In this document: in pieces, positions 60,924-64,000 of the stretch
Layout of the letters: each line of letters opens with the position of its first letter
How positions within the stretch are numbered: position 1 is the stretch's first letter
Assembly: GCF_007896845.1 (NCBI RefSeq)
Contig: NZ_VOHS01000008.1
Coordinates: 186,001-250,000, forward strand
Direction of reading: 5' to 3'
Source of the DNA: Chitinophaga pinensis
GTDB taxonomy: Bacteria; Bacteroidota; Bacteroidia; Chitinophagales; Chitinophagaceae
Length of the DNA: 64,000 bases
Made by a program: the position numbers and the translations under genes
Notes under the pieces: generated by a model
The model's input: only the letters and a program-made list of their open reading frames with translations
Told to the model about the DNA's origin: nothing
The model's database searches: none

Positions 60924-61754
60924 CTAGATACGTTTACCATTTTCATCCCTGAAATAATATCTGCCATCATCCGGGTTCAGTTCCAGCTTGTATTTATTAT
61001 CAGGGTTCTTGCTACTGTAGAAATAGTAAAAACCGTCTGTCTCTTTCGTAATGACATAACCCTCTGTGGCGAATTGCTCTACCCATTTAAAAGGATCGAG
61101 CAGGAAGGTTTTGAAACGTCTTGTGTGATAGAGTGCCTTCGGAATCGTGTTGAAATCCTGCAAATTTGTACCCAACTCGGTTGCCCCGGATACCCTGATG
61201 AAAAGCTCGTGTTTCACACGGGAGTAGTCTCCCAGTTCACCAGCCCAGGTGTTCCACCAGTTTGGTTTTTCCAGTCTGTTGGAAAACTTCACAATACCTT
61301 TATTCTGCAGTTTGAAGGAGACACCGAAGTCTTTGGATGCTTTCAGGGTAAGGCCGATGGTGAGTGTTTTAGACTTTAACACGGTATCCTTGTTATAAAG
61401 GATCAATGGTACCATACATACACCTGAATCCGACGGCATGACATACTCTTTTTCCAGAGCTTTGAAATCCAGACCTGATTTCGCAGTAGTACTGCTATCT
61501 ACCGTTTCCAATATAAAGGTGCGTTCGTGTGAAACACGAAAACCTGAAATTCTCACCGGCACATATACGGTATCTTCTCCTTTATCAGGGAAATAGGCGA
61601 ATGAATACAACAGACTGTCTGTTTTATCATTCGGATCATCAGGTGTGAAATCAAAATAAACGCTCTCTGTTGTATCAAATAAAGGAGTTTCGTCTTTCTT
61701 GCAGGCAAACAAGACCATACAGCAAAGAACTCCGAATAAATAAATCTTTTTCAT
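60924..61754 (-). CDS. DUF4843 lipoprotein
   Basis: A 276-aa exported lipoprotein (lipobox LFAC near residue 17) of family DUF4843. YFDFTPDDPNDKTDSLLYSF, then YVPVRISGFRVSHERTFILE and the C-terminal KPNWWNTWAGELGDYSRVKH are typical. It is thought to be a surface accessory of SusC/SusD transporters. It lies 14 nt after susD. Confidence 0.87.
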   Translation of the reverse strand: MKKIYLFGVLCCMVLFACKKDETPLFDTTESVYFDFTPDDPNDKTDSLLYSFAYFPDKGEDTVYVPVRISGFRVSHERTFILETVDSSTTAKSGLDFKALEKEYVMPSDSGVCMVPLILYNKDTVLKSKTLTIGLTLKASKDFGVSFKLQNKGIVKFSNRLEKPNWWNTWAGELGDYSRVKHELFIRVSGATELGTNLQDFNTIPKALYHTRRFKTFLLDPFKWVEQFATEGYVITKETDGFYYFYSSKNPDNKYKLELNPDDGRYYFRDENGKRI

Positions 61755-61768
61755 CTGGCCGTAGGTTT

Positions 61769-63235
61769 TTATCTGTTACCGAATTGGATTTCATCATCAG
61801 GTAAAGGGAATACGAACATTTTATTCGTAGCCGGATACTGGATACCCGCCAGCCCTGTTACTGCCCTGTTAAGACGTTTATACATGTAGAAGATCTGACC
61901 TTCACCATAAAACTCCTTACGACTTTCCTTTACAAGCTCTGTCATGAATACATCTTTTGAACGCTCTTCCGTAATACGGGTACCTATACCTCTGTGAAGC
62001 CTTACTTCATTAAAGTAATCCCATGCTTTTGCAGGATCAGTATCAAACGTACACTCTGCCGCGATATAATACATTTCGCTCAGACGGATAGCTGGAGCCA
62101 TCTGGTAGTGGATGTTCGCATCACCGTCACGGTAGTATTTTTCGAGCTGTAAACGGGTACCAAGACCACCACTCTGCTCACTGAACCATTGTTTGTAACG
62201 GAAGTCGTCTCCACCAACACCACCGGTTTCGTACATATTCTGCCCTTCAGAGCTGGTAATAAACAATGCGCTTTCACCATTTCTGAAGCGGCTGTTCAAT
62301 GCACCAGACATATTAGGTACATACCACCCGAACAGTAATTCTCTGTAGAGGATACGATCTTTCTTTTCATCATTCGGATTAAGGAAATCATTCTGACGCG
62401 TCCATGGGAACTTATTCGAATTAATTACCTCAAGCGCATTCACCAGTGCGTTTGCCTTATCGCCTTTATAGAGATAGACTCTTGCCAGTTCACCACAAAC
62501 AGCATAATAGTTCAGACGATGACGGCGATTCTGCAGAAACAAAGCACCTGATTCTTCTGTACTGGAATCTTTTGCAGGATAACCAACTTTATAACCGGCA
62601 TCCAGAATCGGATCAGATACTTTCAGTAATGCTTTTGCCTCGGTCAGGTCCAGAATAGCAGAATCCAGTACCTGACGTACACTTGACATAGGTGTAACCT
62701 TTTTGGAGAAATCCATTACATATGGAATAGCCAATGCATTCGGATCAACCACATAAGACGGACCGAACAAACGCAGCAGGTCAAAATGGAGGTATGCTCT
62801 CAAAGCTAATGCTTCACCTTTGATCAGTGAATATTCCTTACCGGCAAATAATTTCTCCTGTCCTTTTATATGATGTAGTATCAGATTACTGTTTGCTATA
62901 GCAGCATACAGCGCTTTCCATGCATCGTCTCTTCTTCTCATGAAGTTCTCCTCTGCATAGTTATACAAGGAGGTCTGTTTATAAGCCTGTGGATCCTGAC
63001 TCGTAATAACATAGTTCTGTGCCAGCACATCCAGAAAACCACAAGTGATCTCCTTACCGTAACTATCTTCCTGTGTACAACGGCTGTACACACCGTTCAG
63101 TGCTTCTTCAAAACCTGATTGTGTGCTGAATAAAGCCCCCTGCGACACTTCTGATTTCGGCGTTACATCCAGCCATTTACTGCAGGACATCAAACCGGTC
63201 GCCATCACTATTATAAGTGTATAATATTTCTTCAT
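61769..63235 (-). CDS. RagB/SusD family nutrient-binding outer-membrane lipoprotein
   Basis: A 488-aa surface lipoprotein (lipobox GLMSC, residues about 14-18). It has the SusD start WLDVTPKSEVSQGALFSTQS, helices with TPR-like layout and the C-terminal RLSEMYYIAAECTFDTDPAK. It binds the substrate for the SusC channel with which it pairs. It lies 11 nt after the susC gene. The ligand type cannot be read from the sequence. Confidence 0.93.
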   Translation of the reverse strand: MKKYYTLIIVMATGLMSCSKWLDVTPKSEVSQGALFSTQSGFEEALNGVYSRCTQEDSYGKEITCGFLDVLAQNYVITSQDPQAYKQTSLYNYAEENFMRRRDDAWKALYAAIANSNLILHHIKGQEKLFAGKEYSLIKGEALALRAYLHFDLLRLFGPSYVVDPNALAIPYVMDFSKKVTPMSSVRQVLDSAILDLTEAKALLKVSDPILDAGYKVGYPAKDSSTEESGALFLQNRRHRLNYYAVCGELARVYLYKGDKANALVNALEVINSNKFPWTRQNDFLNPNDEKKDRILYRELLFGWYVPNMSGALNSRFRNGESALFITSSEGQNMYETGGVGGDDFRYKQWFSEQSGGLGTRLQLEKYYRDGDANIHYQMAPAIRLSEMYYIAAECTFDTDPAKAWDYFNEVRLHRGIGTRITEERSKDVFMTELVKESRKEFYGEGQIFYMYKRLNRAVTGLAGIQYPATNKMFVFPLPDDEIQFGNR

Positions 63236-63246
63236 CTTGCTGCTTT

Positions 63247-64000
63247 TTAGAACTGAGTAGATAATGAGAATGTAAATGTTCTCGCAAAAGGATAGTCAAT
63301 ACCTCTTTCCGCATCTATAGTGGATGTTCTCCACACATCATTCATGTTCAGTGAACAACGCAGGTTATTCATCTTATAACGTTTGGCCACAGCCATCGGA
63401 ACGTTGTATGCCAGATAAACAGATTTTAATTCTATTGCGTTATCACGTTGTACAAAACGGGAAGATGTACGGGTAGAACCCTGATCAGCGATGTCTTTGT
63501 ACAGTGCATGATCACCCGGTTGTTTCCATCTGGATTCCAGTACACGACTATCCACATTATATCTTGGATCTGCATTCTCTACGCGGTCTACCAATGTCTG
63601 GTTATACAGATCACCACCACCTTTTGTATAGAATCTTACTTCAGCCACCCAGTTGCCATAATACAGGCTACCACCAAATGTACCTTCCAGTCTGGTGGTC
63701 ATATCACCAACAGGCACCATGTCTTTCACACTATAAGTATGCGTATAGGTACCGTCTTTCTTCACAAATATCTCTTTACCATTTTCCGGATCTATACCCA
63801 TTGATCTTACTGCATAAATAGTATTCAGTGACTGTCCTTCCTGGAAGCGCAGCAATGGAACAGAATTCAGATTAGGATCACTCTCCTGCTTCTCATCCAC
63901 TTTATCATTGTAGCTCTTCAGCGCATTGGATATCTTGGTGATCTTGTTTTTATTTGTCACAAGGTTAGCAAACAGGTTGAAAGACCAGTTCTTTCCTCTC
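63247..64000 (-). CDS. SusC/RagA TonB-dependent outer-membrane receptor, C-terminal part
   Basis: The frame is open up to the window edge, so only the last 251 codons are seen; the start lies beyond base 64000. The text reads as outer-membrane beta-barrel strands, ending with DYPFARTFTFSLSTQF, with the terminal Phe that the BAM machinery needs. NAIELKSVYLAYNVPMAVAK and MNDVWRTSTIDAERGIDYPF are typical for the SusC C-terminus. It imports the ligand caught by SusD using TonB energy. Confidence 0.92.
   Translation of the reverse strand, partial: RGKNWSFNLFANLVTNKNKITKISNALKSYNDKVDEKQESDPNLNSVPLLRFQEGQSLNTIYAVRSMGIDPENGKEIFVKKDGTYTHTYSVKDMVPVGDMTTRLEGTFGGSLYYGNWVAEVRFYTKGGGDLYNQTLVDRVENADPRYNVDSRVLESRWKQPGDHALYKDIADQGSTRTSSRFVQRDNAIELKSVYLAYNVPMAVAKRYKMNNLRCSLNMNDVWRTSTIDAERGIDYPFARTFTFSLSTQF

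Overview
The window looks like chromosomal DNA from a member of the Bacteroidota, most probably family Chitinophagaceae (Chitinophaga or a close relative). The grounds are a SusC/SusD-type outer-membrane uptake locus with DUF4843 and PKD-like lipoproteins, an ECF sigma / FecR-like anti-sigma pair, many Bacteroidota-only small families, repeated -7 elements of the TAnnTTTG type, and starts without Shine-Dalgarno sequences. The genus is an inference; no rRNA gene is present.

Layout. 1-2.5 kb: end of a DUF6134 gene and a fused gamma/alpha subunit of a 2-oxoacid:ferredoxin oxidoreductase with no beta-subunit gene beside it. 2.9-5.7 kb: a Bax-inhibitor-1 family membrane protein and an IS1182-family insertion sequence whose transposase is frameshifted. 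5.7-8.6 kb: small secreted protein, GIN-domain lipoprotein, ECF sigma factor and FecR-like anti-sigma factor. 8.7-12.2 kb: a 2H phosphoesterase with a very long Gly/Arg-rich repeat tail, co-directional with kynureninase, then an AIM24 family protein. 12.3-19.2 kb: a complete tetR-tolC-MFP-RND efflux operon with a promoter and palindromic operator. 19.3-20.6 kb: diverged tandem repeats, a DUF502 membrane protein and a perfect 72-bp palindrome. 20.6-28 kb: phospholipase C/nuclease-like protein, serC, DUF1015, TPR protein, paaN and a YceI lipoprotein.

28-35 kb: beta-lactamase-fold hydrolase, HxlR regulator divergent from an alpha/beta hydrolase, two related Cys-motif / carboxypeptidase-regulatory proteins (the second frameshifted), a cupin and a YqhD-type alcohol dehydrogenase. 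35.2-40.7 kb: an SMC-like operon jetA-jetB-jetC (Wadjet type I / MksFEB type) with no jetD, the most system-like locus in the window. 40.8-51 kb: small envelope proteins, a glycosyltransferase, a beta-helix/LRR protein, tRNA-Arg(CCG), MarC, a TPR membrane protein, a GntR regulator with a fosmidomycin-resistance-like MFS pump, a 2TM protein, an acyl-CoA ligase and tRNA-Arg(CCT). 51-59.4 kb: accessory-looking small genes (SDR, AraC regulators, lipoproteins, a nitrilase-family hydrolase, SnoaL-fold proteins, a frameshifted PhzF-like gene). 59.5-64 kb: the 3' part of a SusC-SusD-DUF4843-PKD locus that runs off the window.

Three reading frames (transposase, second Cys-motif protein, PhzF-like) are broken by 1-2 nt changes in short repeats or homopolymers. 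These may be real decay, slippage or assembly error. Many gene pairs are separated by strong bidirectional hairpin terminators. All functions are assigned by recognising family motifs by eye; no database search was run.
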